From positions 1 to 32,172 of the forward strand of contig NZ_BCVZ01000030.1 of NCBI RefSeq assembly GCF_001592005.1: a DNA stretch of 32,172 nucleotides, given 5' to 3'. Positions within the stretch are counted from its first letter, which is position 1. Every line of letters starts with the position of its first letter. Positions 17,308 to 26,275 of this stretch are shown in pieces. A model generated the notes under the pieces. The model did no database searches. It saw nothing but the letters and a program-made list of their open reading frames with translations, and had not been told where the DNA came from. The position numbers were made by a program, and so were the translations under genes. Origin of the DNA: Bacillus sonorensis NBRC 101234 = KCTC 13918 (GTDB lineage Bacteria; Bacillota; Bacilli; Bacillales; Bacillaceae).

Positions 17308-18405
17308 TTACTGATTGATATATGGCTTTTCTTGATAAAAATAATTCGGTGTTACGGTTTTATTCTCATAATGGCTGTGGAAAATATGAGTCGATGCCGG
17401 CGACAGCGGCGGAATCAGCCAGGTCCAGCTCGCTGTCAGCTCTCGTCCCGCTTCAGCTTCCTGCTCTTCAAAACGCTTAAACTGGCTTGCCGCCGTATGG
17501 TGGTCAACGATGCTGACGCCTGCCTCTTTGTATGAATGAAGGACTGCCCTGTTCAGTTCAACAAGCGCCTTGTCTTTCCACAATGAAGCATTCCGTTCTG
17601 TATCAAGCCCCATTATGCCGGCCACTTTGTCAAGCATGTTGTAGCGGTCTTCATCGGCGAGATTGCGCGCTCCGATTTCGGTCCCCATATACCAGCCGTT
17701 AAAAGGAGCTGCGTTATAATGAATCCCTCCGACCTCTAGCTTCATATCGGCTATAATCGGCACACCGTACCACTTCAACCCCAAACTTTTGAAGCCTTCA
17801 ATCTCCGGATGTTCAATCCGGACCTCTTTGACGATTTCACGAGGCAGCTCATACCACACAGGTGGACGTCCATCTATTTGAAAAACAAGCGGCAAAACGT
17901 CAAAAGGCGTACCTTCGCCTTTCCAGCCGAGCGCTTCACACGCTTTTGTCAATTCCAATGACGCCGGATCGCCGATGACGCCTTGCTCAGTTTCATACCC
18001 CGCATACCTGATCAGCTGATGGTTCCAAATAGACACTTTTTTTTGCCCGTTTTGTTCCGGGGGGAAAACCGTAATGAACGGTCTGATTTTCCCTCCGTTT
18101 GTTGCAAGCTGAATATGGCGAAAAAGCGCATCCCGCACCTCTGCCTCGGTTTGAACGCCTCTTTGATCGATGACAGTAAGAGAGTTCCAAAACAGCCTGC
18201 CGATGCAGCGGCTGCTGTTTCTCCACGCCATTCTGGCTCCATGTTCGATTTCTTCCTTTGTATGTATATAGCTGCCTGTTCTGATGATGTCCTCTCGTAT
18301 GATATGTAAACGCGACTTGATTTCAGCCTCGGATTTAGCCAATTCTCCGTAGCACAGCTCAATGAAGTTCTTTGCTTCTGTCCAAAGCTCTTCATTAATT
18401 TCCAA
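17308..18405 (-). CDS. nos: bacterial nitric oxide synthase, oxygenase only
   Basis: The 365-residue haem enzyme oxidises arginine to citrulline and NO; it lacks the reductase domain of animal enzymes, as is usual in Bacillus. The proximal haem ligand is Cys67 in [13 protein letters not shown]. Substrate-site residues lie in [19 protein letters not shown], and [16 protein letters not shown] carries the pterin-site tryptophan. The start is TTG 18405, supported by AAGGAGAGGGG just upstream. In B. subtilis it is YflM. The GH18 gene follows after 22 bp without a terminator, so the two are probably co-transcribed. Confidence 0.96.
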   Translation of the reverse strand: MEINEELWTEAKNFIELCYGELAKSEAEIKSRLHIIREDIIRTGSYIHTKEEIEHGARMAWRNSSRCIGRLFWNSLTVIDQRGVQTEAEVRDALFRHIQLATNGGKIRPFITVFPPEQNGQKKVSIWNHQLIRYAGYETEQGVIGDPASLELTKACEALGWKGEGTPFDVLPLVFQIDGRPPVWYELPREIVKEVRIEHPEIEGFKSLGLKWYGVPIIADMKLEVGGIHYNAAPFNGWYMGTEIGARNLADEDRYNMLDKVAGIMGLDTERNASLWKDKALVELNRAVLHSYKEAGVSIVDHHTAASQFKRFEEQEAEAGRELTASWTWLIPPLSPASTHIFHSHYENKTVTPNYFYQEKPYINQ

Positions 18406-18496
18406 ATGACCCCTCTCCTTCCTGCTCCCAATGATTCTTATTGTATCGGTTTCCGTTTAAGTTTAAAACCTTTCTTTCAGAAATGATAAAAAACCG

Positions 18497-18527
18497 ATAA
18501 AAAAGCATCCGCCATTGAGACGGATGC
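18497..18527 (-). terminator. terminator of the M14 carboxypeptidase gene
   Basis: GCATCCG (18505-18511) pairs with CGGATGC (18521-18527). On the minus strand the stem is followed by TTTTTTATC. It separates the peptidase gene from nos. Confidence 0.85.
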
Positions 18528-18534
18528 CTTGTTT

Positions 18535-20178
18535 TTATTTTTGTGTATGAAGCGCTTTTTGATTGAGCATAAAACGATAGACTGGCAGCTTTTTTCCTTC
18601 TTCAGAGGAAATGTAGCCCGTACTCACATAGCTGTCAACGGATTCAGGCTCAAGCGCTGTCGACAGCAGGTTGGTTTGAGGCTGAGCTGTAAAATAGACT
18701 TTTGTGCCCTTCGGAAATTCTTTTTTCTCGTGTTTAAGCTTCGTCTCCACCTGAATCACAGGCCGGCCTTCTGATTCGCCGGCCGTTTTTTGCGAAGTGA
18801 CATGGTAGGCTTCGACCGGAAGCTTTTGTTTAACAGGCAGTACAGCGCTTTTCAATCCTTGGTCTTGCAGTTTTTTATCTATGTCCTGATGTCCGGGCAG
18901 GACAAGATAGGCGACCGGCCTTGTTCGTGAAAGTACGGGAACTGCCTCGCTGGCGCTATAGTATTGAACAGGAACATCGACGGCTTGTCCTGAAGCGATA
19001 TCAGCCATTTTCAACGTATCTTGAAACGGTCCGGCGAAATCGCTTGTAATGACCACCTGATCATCATCATTCGCTTTCGCCCCTTTTTGGATCAGCTTTA
19101 ATTTTTCTGAGGCGACAAGACGTTTAATCTCCGCCGCATGCTTTGCCGCCGTATCGATGATGGTTTCATGTGTTGCCACTTGGGCGGCGACCCTTCTTTT
19201 GAAATTTTCGCGGCCGATGTCAATTCCCCTGCTTTCGACTAAGAAAGATAGAGCCGGCTGAAGCGCGAATGCATTGCGGCCGATTCTCGCTTCTGTCCCT
19301 CCTTCATAGATCTCAATGTTTCCGTCCTTGCTTTTTCCGGTCGTATAATAGGCATCATTTGAGAATCCCTTTTCATCAAGCTTTTCTCTGACACCGTTCA
19401 CAAAAAGGCTGTCTGATGCAGTTCTGATCGCTTCGGGTATATTTAGATTTTTCCCTGATAAAATCAAAAGATCATGGTATTTTAATGCGCCTTTTTCACC
19501 GACAGTCTGAAATTCATTTTGGCCGACTCCGTATTCATGGGCATCGATGACGACTTCGGGAGAATATTGATTGAATTCTTTATGAATCGCCCGTACCTCA
19601 GGGGATTCAAGCTTTACATGATCCCGGTTTCCGTCGATGCCGCTGGAAAGTCTTCTGTTAAAATGATAGGAGCCGTCTGGATTGACTCTTGGAACGATGA
19701 TCACATTGACTTTTTTTAGCACCTTGTCCCCATAAGATCCGGCAAGCTTATCGGCGATGGCCAAAGCTGATTCCCCGGCGGCCGGTTCATTCCCGTGAAT
19801 CTGTGCCTGAAGCCATATCGTCGGCTTTTTGGATACCGATCTGATCCGGTCGTCTTTTGAGAAATAAAGCACCGGAATATTTCTTTTTTCAATCGAAAAA
19901 CCGATATTTTTCACTTTGACATTCGGACTTTTTTTTGTCAGTCTGTTTATAAACTTTATCATTTCTTCCTGTGTTGTGAATGCCTCGTCTACCTTTGTGA
20001 ATGCAGGAGTTTGGTATGTTTCAGCAGGTTCTGGATAAAGTGGGGAGAGTTGTTCCGGCTGAGTGTAAAACTTTCCGTAATAAGGAGTTTCAACAGCGTG
20101 CGCGACACCGGACAGCATGAGTCCGCCTAACAAAAGCGTTATCCCAAAGAAAGCCTGTACTTTTTTTTGAATGCTCAT
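18535..20178 (-). CDS. secreted M14 zinc carboxypeptidase
   Basis: The protein has 547 residues with a signal peptide cleaved after GVAHA (residue 28). The peptidase domain spans about 60-345. The zinc ligands are His128 and Glu131 in QIHGNEPAAGE and His214 in VVIDAHEYG; the catalytic Glu is Glu315 in FLVESRGID. The remaining 200 residues form a beta-rich C-terminal domain. It should trim C-terminal residues from extracellular peptides; specificity is not predictable. GAGGAAAG directly precedes ATG 20178. I do not recall it at this position in B. subtilis 168. It is a single-gene unit with a terminator. Confidence 0.88.
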   Translation of the reverse strand: MSIQKKVQAFFGITLLLGGLMLSGVAHAVETPYYGKFYTQPEQLSPLYPEPAETYQTPAFTKVDEAFTTQEEMIKFINRLTKKSPNVKVKNIGFSIEKRNIPVLYFSKDDRIRSVSKKPTIWLQAQIHGNEPAAGESALAIADKLAGSYGDKVLKKVNVIIVPRVNPDGSYHFNRRLSSGIDGNRDHVKLESPEVRAIHKEFNQYSPEVVIDAHEYGVGQNEFQTVGEKGALKYHDLLILSGKNLNIPEAIRTASDSLFVNGVREKLDEKGFSNDAYYTTGKSKDGNIEIYEGGTEARIGRNAFALQPALSFLVESRGIDIGRENFKRRVAAQVATHETIIDTAAKHAAEIKRLVASEKLKLIQKGAKANDDDQVVITSDFAGPFQDTLKMADIASGQAVDVPVQYYSASEAVPVLSRTRPVAYLVLPGHQDIDKKLQDQGLKSAVLPVKQKLPVEAYHVTSQKTAGESEGRPVIQVETKLKHEKKEFPKGTKVYFTAQPQTNLLSTALEPESVDSYVSTGYISSEEGKKLPVYRFMLNQKALHTQK

Positions 20179-20339
20179 CTTTCCTCAGCTCCTTTCACAG
20201 CATATCTGCATTATAAATGAAATTCATGAATTTTTTGTCTAAAATTTCAGAAAATGAATCATTTGGTGCATAAGAACAGTCGCGGGCTAGAACGATGGAA
20301 GGTAGTGCTGGATGAAAATATGGTTATTTTTTCCCTTAT

Positions 20340-20373
20340 GAAAAAAGAAACATTCGGTATGACCGAATGTTTC
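20340..20373 (-). terminator. terminator of yflN
   Basis: GAAACATTCGGT (20347-20358) pairs perfectly with ACCGAATGTTTC (20362-20373) around TAT/ATG. On the minus strand it is followed by TTTTTTC. Confidence 0.92.
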
Positions 20374-20387
20374 AGACATCACTGATG

Positions 20388-21182
20388 TTATCCCTGTGAG
20401 GCGGGAAGACGGTTTGACAGGCTGTTGAGCTCTTGTGAAAAGTCGGTTCCCTTCATTGGCACTCCGTGGCCGGTCAGCAATGAGGCCGGTTTCAACGCAG
20501 CAAGCTTTCGAATCGAATCAGCAGCTTTTGGCCAATCCATCGTGAAGTACGCTGGCGGCCCATTGAGTTCTTGTTTTTGAATCGCGACCTCTAAAAGGGA
20601 TTCCTGTTCTACAGTTGTTATGGCGTCGCCCGCTATCAATGTTTTATCGGACTGCCGGAACAGCGAGATATGCCCGGGTGTATGGCCGGGCGTGCCAATC
20701 CATTTCCACTCTTCAAGGAACGGAACTGTGCCGTCTTCGTGAAGCGGCTTCACGCTTGATGAAACATCGATGGAATGCCGCGGAAACAACGGGGACAGCT
20801 TTGCGACCAAACCGCTTTTCACCTGGGGCTTGGCCGGTGGATAATCGGCTTTTCCCGTTACATACGGCATTTCTTCCGAATGGATAAAAACGGGAACGGA
20901 ACATTTTCCCAAAAGCTCTTCCAAAGCCCCGACATGATCGAAATGCCCATGCGTTAAAATGATTGCTTTCAGCCGCACATCGCCCTCAAACAGCTTCTCC
21001 GCTTCTTTCATGATGAAAGAAGCGGATTTGGGCATGCCGCAATCGATTAATACCGCTTCACCGGAAGAATTCATTATAAAATATACATTGACAATTTGAA
21101 CCGTTAATCCGTATACCCCTTTGGCATACTCCTTACAGACCCCGCTTTTTACAGAGGTCAAAGGCATGTAAGTATCACTCAT
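20388..21182 (-). CDS. yflN: metallo-beta-lactamase-fold hydrolase YflN
   Basis: The 264-residue cytoplasmic hydrolase has the HxHxDH motif THGHFDHVGA (His78, His80, Asp82, His83), GTPGHTPGH near 160 and AGDA near 185. It ends with LLTGHGVP, completing the dinuclear metal site. The substrate is unknown. Its length equals the one I recall for B. subtilis YflN. GGCGGTGA precedes ATG 21182. A decayed gene of the same superfamily starts 116 bp away in the opposite direction. Confidence 0.9.
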   Translation of the reverse strand: MSDTYMPLTSVKSGVCKEYAKGVYGLTVQIVNVYFIMNSSGEAVLIDCGMPKSASFIMKEAEKLFEGDVRLKAIILTHGHFDHVGALEELLGKCSVPVFIHSEEMPYVTGKADYPPAKPQVKSGLVAKLSPLFPRHSIDVSSSVKPLHEDGTVPFLEEWKWIGTPGHTPGHISLFRQSDKTLIAGDAITTVEQESLLEVAIQKQELNGPPAYFTMDWPKAADSIRKLAALKPASLLTGHGVPMKGTDFSQELNSLSNRLPASQG

Positions 21183-21297
21183 GATGTCACCGCCCGCTTG
21201 CAGAATATATACCGCTAGTGTGTGTCTTTTGGCAGTTGTTTATGTATGATCGCCCCGGACGGCGTGATGCATGTTAAAAATTGAGGGGACTGTAAAT

Positions 21298-22066
21298 ATG
21301 ATAGATGATCACTGGTTTACCGTGGAAAAAATTGATGAAATGACTTTGCGATCGGTGAATACGGACACTGGGAAAATGTGCACTCCTATTTGCTGCTCGG
21401 AACAAAAGAAACGGCTTTGATCGACACAGGCTCCGAATCGACAGCATCAAAAGAATCACCGGCAAGCCGACAAATATGCCGATCAATGTAATGACCACCC
21501 ATGTGCATTGGGATCATACCGGCTGTCATAGAAAATATGAACGCATCTATGTGCACGAAGCAGAAAAAGAATGGCTGGCCAAGGGGCTCAAAGGGCTTCC
21601 AATTGAACAAATGCGGAAGGACATTGCACGCGATATTACAAAACCGGTTCCTGAAACATTTTACACCCCCTACAAAGGTGAACCGACGGACGTCCTGACA
21701 GACGGCGACATGATCGAAATCGGTTCAAGACCGCTGGTCATTTACCATACACCCCGGACATTCCCCGGGCCATATCTGTATTTTTGATTCTGCAAACGGC
21801 TATTTGTTTACAGGAGACCTTCTTTATACAGGGGCTCCCAATATGCTTTCTACCCGACGACAAATCCGGCCGATGCAGGCGATTCCTTTGAGAAAATCGC
21901 AGAGATACAGCTTGTCGGCAAAATTTTTGGAGGACATCATCAGCTCGGGCTTGCCTCCTCCATCTTAAAGGAAGCAGCCTCCGCAGCAAAATATTTAAAG
22001 GAGCGAAATCTGGCCAGACATGGGACGGGAATCCATACATTCAAACACCTCAGCATCCAATTTTAA
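21298..22066 (+). pseudogene. metallo-beta-lactamase-fold hydrolase, four single-base lesions
   Basis: ATG 21298 behind GAGGGG opens MIDDHWFTVEKIDEMT. The frame breaks at a shortened T run (21345-21347), at a missing G near 21435, at an extra C in 21752-21755 and at a missing base near 21840. Correcting these gives YGHWENVHSYLLLG, IKRITGKPTNMPINV, the metal motif TTHVHWDHTG, HTPGHSPGHICIFDSANG, YAFYPTTNPADAGDS and an end at TAA 22066 (HTFKHLSIQF), about 256 residues. The metal motif itself is intact. Four lesions in one gene argue for true decay. Confidence 0.8.
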
Positions 22067-22069
22067 TGC

Positions 22070-22099
22070 AAAAAGATGATGGCTCTACGCCATCATCTT
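22070..22099 (-). terminator. terminator shared by the VanZ-like gene and the hydrolase remnant
   Basis: AAGATGATGGC pairs with GCCATCATCTT around CTCTA/TAC. On the minus strand TTTTTGC follows. The VanZ-like stop codon lies inside the stem. Confidence 0.8.
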
Positions 22100-22677
22100 G
22101 AACACCCTTTTGTTTCAAACGCACTCTTTTTTCCGGCTGCACGGCATACTAATGCACTGAAACAAAATCCCGCCGCTCCGCCGAATGTGTTTACCATCAA
22201 ATCGTCCACGTCAAAGGTTCTGGGCATCATCAATCCTGTGGCGGATAACGCAAGCTGGAGGCTTTCTATCGTAAGACTCGCCAAAAAACAAAAAACGATC
22301 CCCCGCTTGAAGGTGATATGCTTACGCAAAAGCGGGAGATATACACCGAAAGGAAAAAGCAGCAGCACATTAAAAAATGTCAGCTTGACGGAATTCCAAA
22401 AAAACCAATCCGTTCCGCCATGCTTATACATTTGATACCAATCCCACACAAAAAAGAACGGAATAAACTGAACATCGATATGCGCGAATTCCCTTTGCGG
22501 CGGAATATTGATTTCCCCTATCGTAAAATGCCAGACTGCGCATAAATAAACGAGGAAGCTCAAAAACACGATTTTTCTAATCAAGCTCGTCCTTTTTCGG
22601 TTTTTCACCACATCGTACAAAAAATAAAGAAAAACACCGATCAAGCCGAAAAACGTCAAATCAACTAACGAAAACAT
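22093..22677 (-). CDS. VanZ-family membrane protein
   Basis: The 194-residue protein has five or six hydrophobic segments. It carries the VanZ landmarks IPFFFVWDWYQMY, NVLLLFPFGVYLP, ESLQLALS and RTFDVDDLMVNTFGG. VanZ proteins give low-level teicoplanin resistance in enterococci, but most chromosomal Bacillus members have unknown roles. GGTGTGATCGG precedes ATG 22677. It is monocistronic, between the hydrolase remnant and yflS. Confidence 0.87.
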   Translation of the reverse strand: MFSLVDLTFFGLIGVFLYFLYDVVKNRKRTSLIRKIVFLSFLVYLCAVWHFTIGEINIPPQREFAHIDVQFIPFFFVWDWYQMYKHGGTDWFFWNSVKLTFFNVLLLFPFGVYLPLLRKHITFKRGIVFCFLASLTIESLQLALSATGLMMPRTFDVDDLMVNTFGGAAGFCFSALVCRAAGKKSAFETKGCSR

Positions 22678-22700
22678 CCGATCACACCTTCATCTATGAA

Positions 22701-22729
22701 TAAAAAAGAAGACAGGAAATGTCCTGCCC
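22701..22729 (-). terminator. terminator of yflS
   Basis: GCAGGA and TCCTGT/C form a short stem just after the yflS stop, followed on the minus strand by CTTCTTTTTT. Confidence 0.65.
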
Positions 22730-22736
22730 CTTTATT

Positions 22737-24173
22737 TTACCATATACCCAATACTTTCCACCACAGCCCGCCGACAACAAGCCATGTCGCAATATGAACA
22801 ATTGACAGGATGAAGCCGATGAACCACCATTTTCCTTCAGGAATATAGCCGGCTCCGAAAAATACGGGCGCCGCTCCTGCGCCATAGTGCGTCGTACAGC
22901 CGAAAAGGTTGCTGAAAAACGCGAGGGTGAGCGCCGACAAAAGCGGCGGCGCGCCCGCGGCAACCATCACGGCGAAAAATGCCGAATACATTGCGCTGAT
23001 ATGAGCGGTTGCACTGGCGAAGAAATAGTGTGAATAAAAGTAGACAAGAATCAGCACGAGGAATGCGCTGATCCACGAAAAGCCCGAAACAAACGACTCC
23101 ATCATAACGCTGAACCAGCCGACCATTCCCAGCTTGTTTAAAAATGTCGCAAGCATTAACAAAGTCGAAAACCAGATCAGCGTATCCCATGCGCCTTGCT
23201 CTTTTTTAATATCGCCCCAATCCAGCACCTGGGTCAAAAACAAGACCGACAACCCGATCAAAGCCGTCGTAGTGGCATCGATGTTGGCGTTGCTTCCAAA
23301 TATCCATAAAAAAAGGACGAGAAAGAATACAATGACCATAAACAATTCAGATCTTTTAAAAGGCCCCATTTCCTTCAGCTTATTTGTCGCAATGCCCGCT
23401 GCGTCAGGTGTTTCTTTAATTTCGGGCGGATTCAGTTTATAAATGACAAACGGCGTAATGATCAGGCTCACAAGTCCCGGGACGATCGCCGCAACGGCCC
23501 AGCTTGTCCAGGTCAGGTTCACCCCTGCCACATCATGGGCAAGCTTGGCGATTAATGGATTAGCCGCCATCGCCGTTAAAAACATTGCTGAAGTAATCAA
23601 ATTTCCCTGGAAGCCGACGTTCAGCAAAAATGCGCCGATTTTGCGCTCTGTTCCATTTCTCGGTGTTGAACCGAACGTCTCGGACAGAGAGTGGATAATC
23701 GGAAAAATAATGCCTCCTGCCCTCGCGGTATTGCTTGGGATCGCGGGTGACAAAATCAAATCGCTGAAAAGCAGCGAATACGACAGTCCGAGCGTTTTTT
23801 TGCCGAACATCCTGACAAACAAATAGGCGATTCTCGCCCCAAGACCCGTTTTAATAAAGCCGCGGGAAATGAAAAACGCGATGACGATCAGCCAAATTGT
23901 TTTATTTCCAAATCCGCTTAGAGTGTCTTCAATTGACAGCGTTCCGGTGAGAGCCGTAACGGCAAGAGCGAATACGGCGATCGCCCCCATCGGCAGCGGT
24001 TTTGAAATAAAGCCGATAATCGTCGCGACAAAAATCGCGAATAAATGCCATGCCTTCACATCAAGACCGGCGGGAACCGGTATGAACCAAATGACGACTC
24101 CGGCTAAAACCATGATGATGAAAGGAATCATGCGAAGTCCCTGCTTATTTTGCGGAGCTTTTTCTTTTGCCAC
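22737..24173 (-). CDS. yflS: DASS-family dicarboxylate (malate/2-oxoglutarate) transporter YflS
   Basis: The 478-residue protein has about 12-14 membrane segments. It carries family motifs SPAIPSNTARAGGIIFPI, NLITSAMFLTAMAANPLIAK and CTTHYGAGAAPVFF, typical of SodiT1-like divalent anion:sodium symporters. In B. subtilis yflS is induced by malate through the YufL-YufM (MalK-MalR) two-component system. The start is GTG 24173 behind GGAGGAG. It is monocistronic with a 3' terminator; I did not identify its promoter. Confidence 0.94.
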   Translation of the reverse strand: MAKEKAPQNKQGLRMIPFIIMVLAGVVIWFIPVPAGLDVKAWHLFAIFVATIIGFISKPLPMGAIAVFALAVTALTGTLSIEDTLSGFGNKTIWLIVIAFFISRGFIKTGLGARIAYLFVRMFGKKTLGLSYSLLFSDLILSPAIPSNTARAGGIIFPIIHSLSETFGSTPRNGTERKIGAFLLNVGFQGNLITSAMFLTAMAANPLIAKLAHDVAGVNLTWTSWAVAAIVPGLVSLIITPFVIYKLNPPEIKETPDAAGIATNKLKEMGPFKRSELFMVIVFFLVLFLWIFGSNANIDATTTALIGLSVLFLTQVLDWGDIKKEQGAWDTLIWFSTLLMLATFLNKLGMVGWFSVMMESFVSGFSWISAFLVLILVYFYSHYFFASATAHISAMYSAFFAVMVAAGAPPLLSALTLAFFSNLFGCTTHYGAGAAPVFFGAGYIPEGKWWFIGFILSIVHIATWLVVGGLWWKVLGIW

Positions 24174-24235
24174 GGCGCGTCTCCTCCTGTAAATCGTTGC
24201 TGCTTTTTATTTTTGCCCTTTATCACCAGTTCCAT

Positions 24236-24268
24236 GAAAAAAATTCAGCTGCCGACTTGGCCGGCAGC
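24236..24268 (-). terminator. terminator of yflT
   Basis: GCTGCCG (24248-24254) pairs with CGGCAGC (24262-24268). On the minus strand it is followed by TGAATTTTTTTC. Confidence 0.85.
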
Positions 24269-24275
24269 CTGTAGT

Positions 24276-24623
24276 TTAAACCCAAGACTTCACTTTATCA
24301 TGATCGGTTACAAACAGGAGCACTTTTCCTTCATCAAGACGCTTTTCGAACTGCTGCGCCTCCTGTTCTGAAAAGCCGATTTCATGAATTTTATTGCGGA
24401 GTTCGTCTCCTTTTTTATTGAAGAGATTTCCTACGGCGTTTTTGAGCCCTGTTTCTTCCGCTCCTATTGTATTGGCGTCTGCGTTTTCCGCAATTCTCTC
24501 CGTCCTGTCATCATCGTGGGAGAGAACGTATATGTCTTCTCTGGCAACACCAATGTCCCTGAGCTCCTCAATGTCTTTCATCAGCTTTTCATCATTTGTA
24601 TATTCCCTTACAACGGGCTTCAT
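24276..24623 (-). CDS. yflT: general stress protein YflT (17M-like domain)
   Basis: The 115-residue soluble acidic protein has the YflT/general stress 17M fold: an N-terminal segment DEKLMKDIEELRDIGVARED, YVLSHDDDRTERIAENADAN, and a C-terminal VLLFVTDHD. ATG 24623 follows GGAGGAGATGTGAG; an upstream ATG at 24647 would include the ribosome site and is rejected. The role is unknown beyond the sigma-B stress regulon, and a near-perfect sigma-B promoter precedes it here. Confidence 0.93.
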   Translation of the reverse strand: MKPVVREYTNDEKLMKDIEELRDIGVAREDIYVLSHDDDRTERIAENADANTIGAEETGLKNAVGNLFNKKGDELRNKIHEIGFSEQEAQQFEKRLDEGKVLLFVTDHDKVKSWV

Positions 24624-24661
24624 CTCACATCTCCTCCTTTTCTTCATGTTGTATTAAAAAC

Positions 24662-24686
24662 ATACCCCTTAGCCCCGCGGGTAAAC
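24662..24686 (-). promoter_or_regulatory. sigma-B promoter of yflT
   Basis: GTTTAC (24686-24681), a 13-bp spacer and GGGTAT (24667-24662) on the minus strand match the sigma-B consensus GTTTAA-N13-15-GGGTAT with one mismatch. It lies 39 bp before the yflT start. Confidence 0.88.
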
Positions 24687-24710
24687 AACGGAATGTGCCG
24701 CCCGTAACAT

Positions 24711-24739
24711 TTTCATGTCAATGTTACAATTGTTATAAA
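24711..24739 (+). promoter_or_regulatory. possible promoter of yfmB
   Basis: TTTCAT (24711-24716), a 17-bp spacer and TATAAA (24734-24739) lie 82 bp before the yfmB start. Both boxes are moderate matches. Confidence 0.35.
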
Positions 24740-24820
24740 TTTTCAGATATGACGTTTGAGCCTCCGTTTCTTTCAGGTACATGTTAAAAAGAAGACAAGG
24801 CGAAAATGGGGTGATTCTGC

Positions 24821-25195
24821 TTGAATTATTTCTCACCGGAACAGCAATACAATGCATGGATCATCAGTGATTTGCTCAAACAAATCTTTTCAAAGGAAGA
24901 TCGTCAGGACGCGAATACCCACCTTTTTGAAACGTTTGCGGCGCAACAGTTCGGCATCAATATTGATTTTGTCTTTTCGATTATCATGAACATCGGAGAT
25001 ACTGAGATGCAAACGGCCAACAGCACGGAAGACATCCTGGCTTCATACCTTTTCTCACTGCTTCCATTTGTGACAAAGGACATGATTAACGACTCCAAAG
25101 AAAACGCCAATCAATATCTTTTAAATACAAAGGATGCAGATGTCTACCATTTGTTTCTCCCTGAATCGGTCCTCCGCGAAACGCTTAACCTGTAG
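24821..25195 (+). CDS. yfmB: uncharacterised protein, YfmB-like
   Basis: TTG 24821 after GGGGTGA opens a 124-residue soluble acidic protein (MNYFSPEQQYNAWIISDLLK...). The start region and the middle block INIDFVFSIIMNIGD resemble B. subtilis YfmB as I recall it, and the position next to yflT agrees. No enzymatic motif is visible. It ends ESVLRETLNL, 51 bp before the yfmJ remnant on the same strand. Confidence 0.72.
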   Translation: MNYFSPEQQYNAWIISDLLKQIFSKEDRQDANTHLFETFAAQQFGINIDFVFSIIMNIGDTEMQTANSTEDILASYLFSLLPFVTKDMINDSKENANQYLLNTKDADVYHLFLPESVLRETLNL

Positions 25196-25246
25196 CTTTG
25201 CAGACTTCTATGTTACATTATCGGTAATCAAAAGGAGAATAAGCCA

Positions 25247-26247
25247 ATGCTGCAAAAACAAATCGAGCTTGCCAGACGGCCGCACGGAATTCCGGTGATG
25301 GAGGATTTCCGTATAAAAAAAACAGAGATTCCCGAAGCAAAAGACGGAGAAGCGCTTGTGAAAACGCTTTATGTCTCAGTGGATCCTTACATGCGGAGAC
25401 GAATGCAGGATACAAAGTCTTATGTCGAGCCTTTTCCGCTGGATGAAGTCATCACAGGCGGCGTCATCGGAGAAGTCGCGTCTGCCAAAGGGGACAAGCT
25501 CCAGCAAGGGGACATCGTATTAGGATACTTGGGCCGGCAGGAGTATTCCGCTGTCAAAGAAACGCACCTCAGAAAAATCATCCGTCACTTGCCCCTGTCA
25601 CCGCATTTCCTCGGAATTCTCGGCATGACCGGTCTGACGGCTTATTTCGGCTGCTTGATATCGGCCGTCCGAAACCCGGGGAAACGGTAGTCGTTTCAGG
25701 AGCCGCCGGACAAATCGCCAAAATCAAAGGAGCAAGGGTTGTCGGTATTGCCGGTTCTGATGAAAAGATTGCCTATTTGAAAAAACGCCTCGGATTTGAT
25801 GAAGCGATCAATTACCAAACAGCCGGTGACATTGCATCAGCTTTGGAGAAAGCATGTCCGAACGGTGTTGATGTCTACTTTGACAATGTCGGCGGCAGCA
25901 TTTCAGATGCCGTACTCACCCTTATTAACAAATATGCGAGAATTCCGGTGTGCGGAGCGATTTCTTCTTACAATGCCAAAGGTGCACAAGACGATATGGG
26001 ATCGCAAGTGCAGACGGCTTTGATCAAATCGAGCGCATTAATGAAAGGCTTTGTCGTCAATGAATATCAGGAGCGGTTTTAGAAGGCGCCAAACAGCTTG
26101 CGGAATGGGGTGAAAAGCGGACGTCTTCAATATGAGGAAACGATTACGGAAGGCTTCGAACGGATACCGGAAGCTTTTTTGGGCTTGTTTAAAGGCGAAA
26201 ATTTCGGGAAGCAGCTGATCAAGGTGGCCGATCAAAGCGTTAAATGA
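25247..26247 (+). pseudogene. yfmJ: NADP-dependent alkenal/curcumin reductase-type oxidoreductase (yfmJ), decayed
   Basis: ATG 25247 behind AAAAGGAG begins a zinc-independent MDR oxidoreductase (MLQKQIELARRPHGIPVMED ... VSVDPYMRRRM). One base is missing near 25652 (TAYFG then LLDIGRPKPGET). Near 25705 the dinucleotide-binding loop is shortened to SGAAGQIAKIKG, about seven residues shorter than the family's AAGAVGS-type motif. A T is lost in 26077-26080 (QERF then LEGAKQLAEW), and a G is gained in 26107-26110. Correcting the frames carries homology to TGA 26247 (KVADQSVK). Loss of the Rossmann glycine loop would itself abolish cofactor binding. The B. subtilis counterpart is YfmJ. Confidence 0.85.
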
Positions 26248-26250
26248 AAA

Positions 26251-26275
26251 AGAAGGCTGATCAGCCTTCTTCTAT
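26251..26275. terminator. bidirectional terminator between the yfmJ remnant and yfmL
   Basis: AGAAGGCTGATCAGCCTTCT (26251-26270) is a perfect palindrome. On the minus strand it is followed by TTTTTCATT, directly behind the yfmL stop; on the plus strand by TCTATTTTTC. Confidence 0.85.

Noticed and set aside
18012..18431. Overlapping minus-strand frame within nos
   Set aside because: It lies in an alternative frame of the well-conserved nos gene and has no coding signs.
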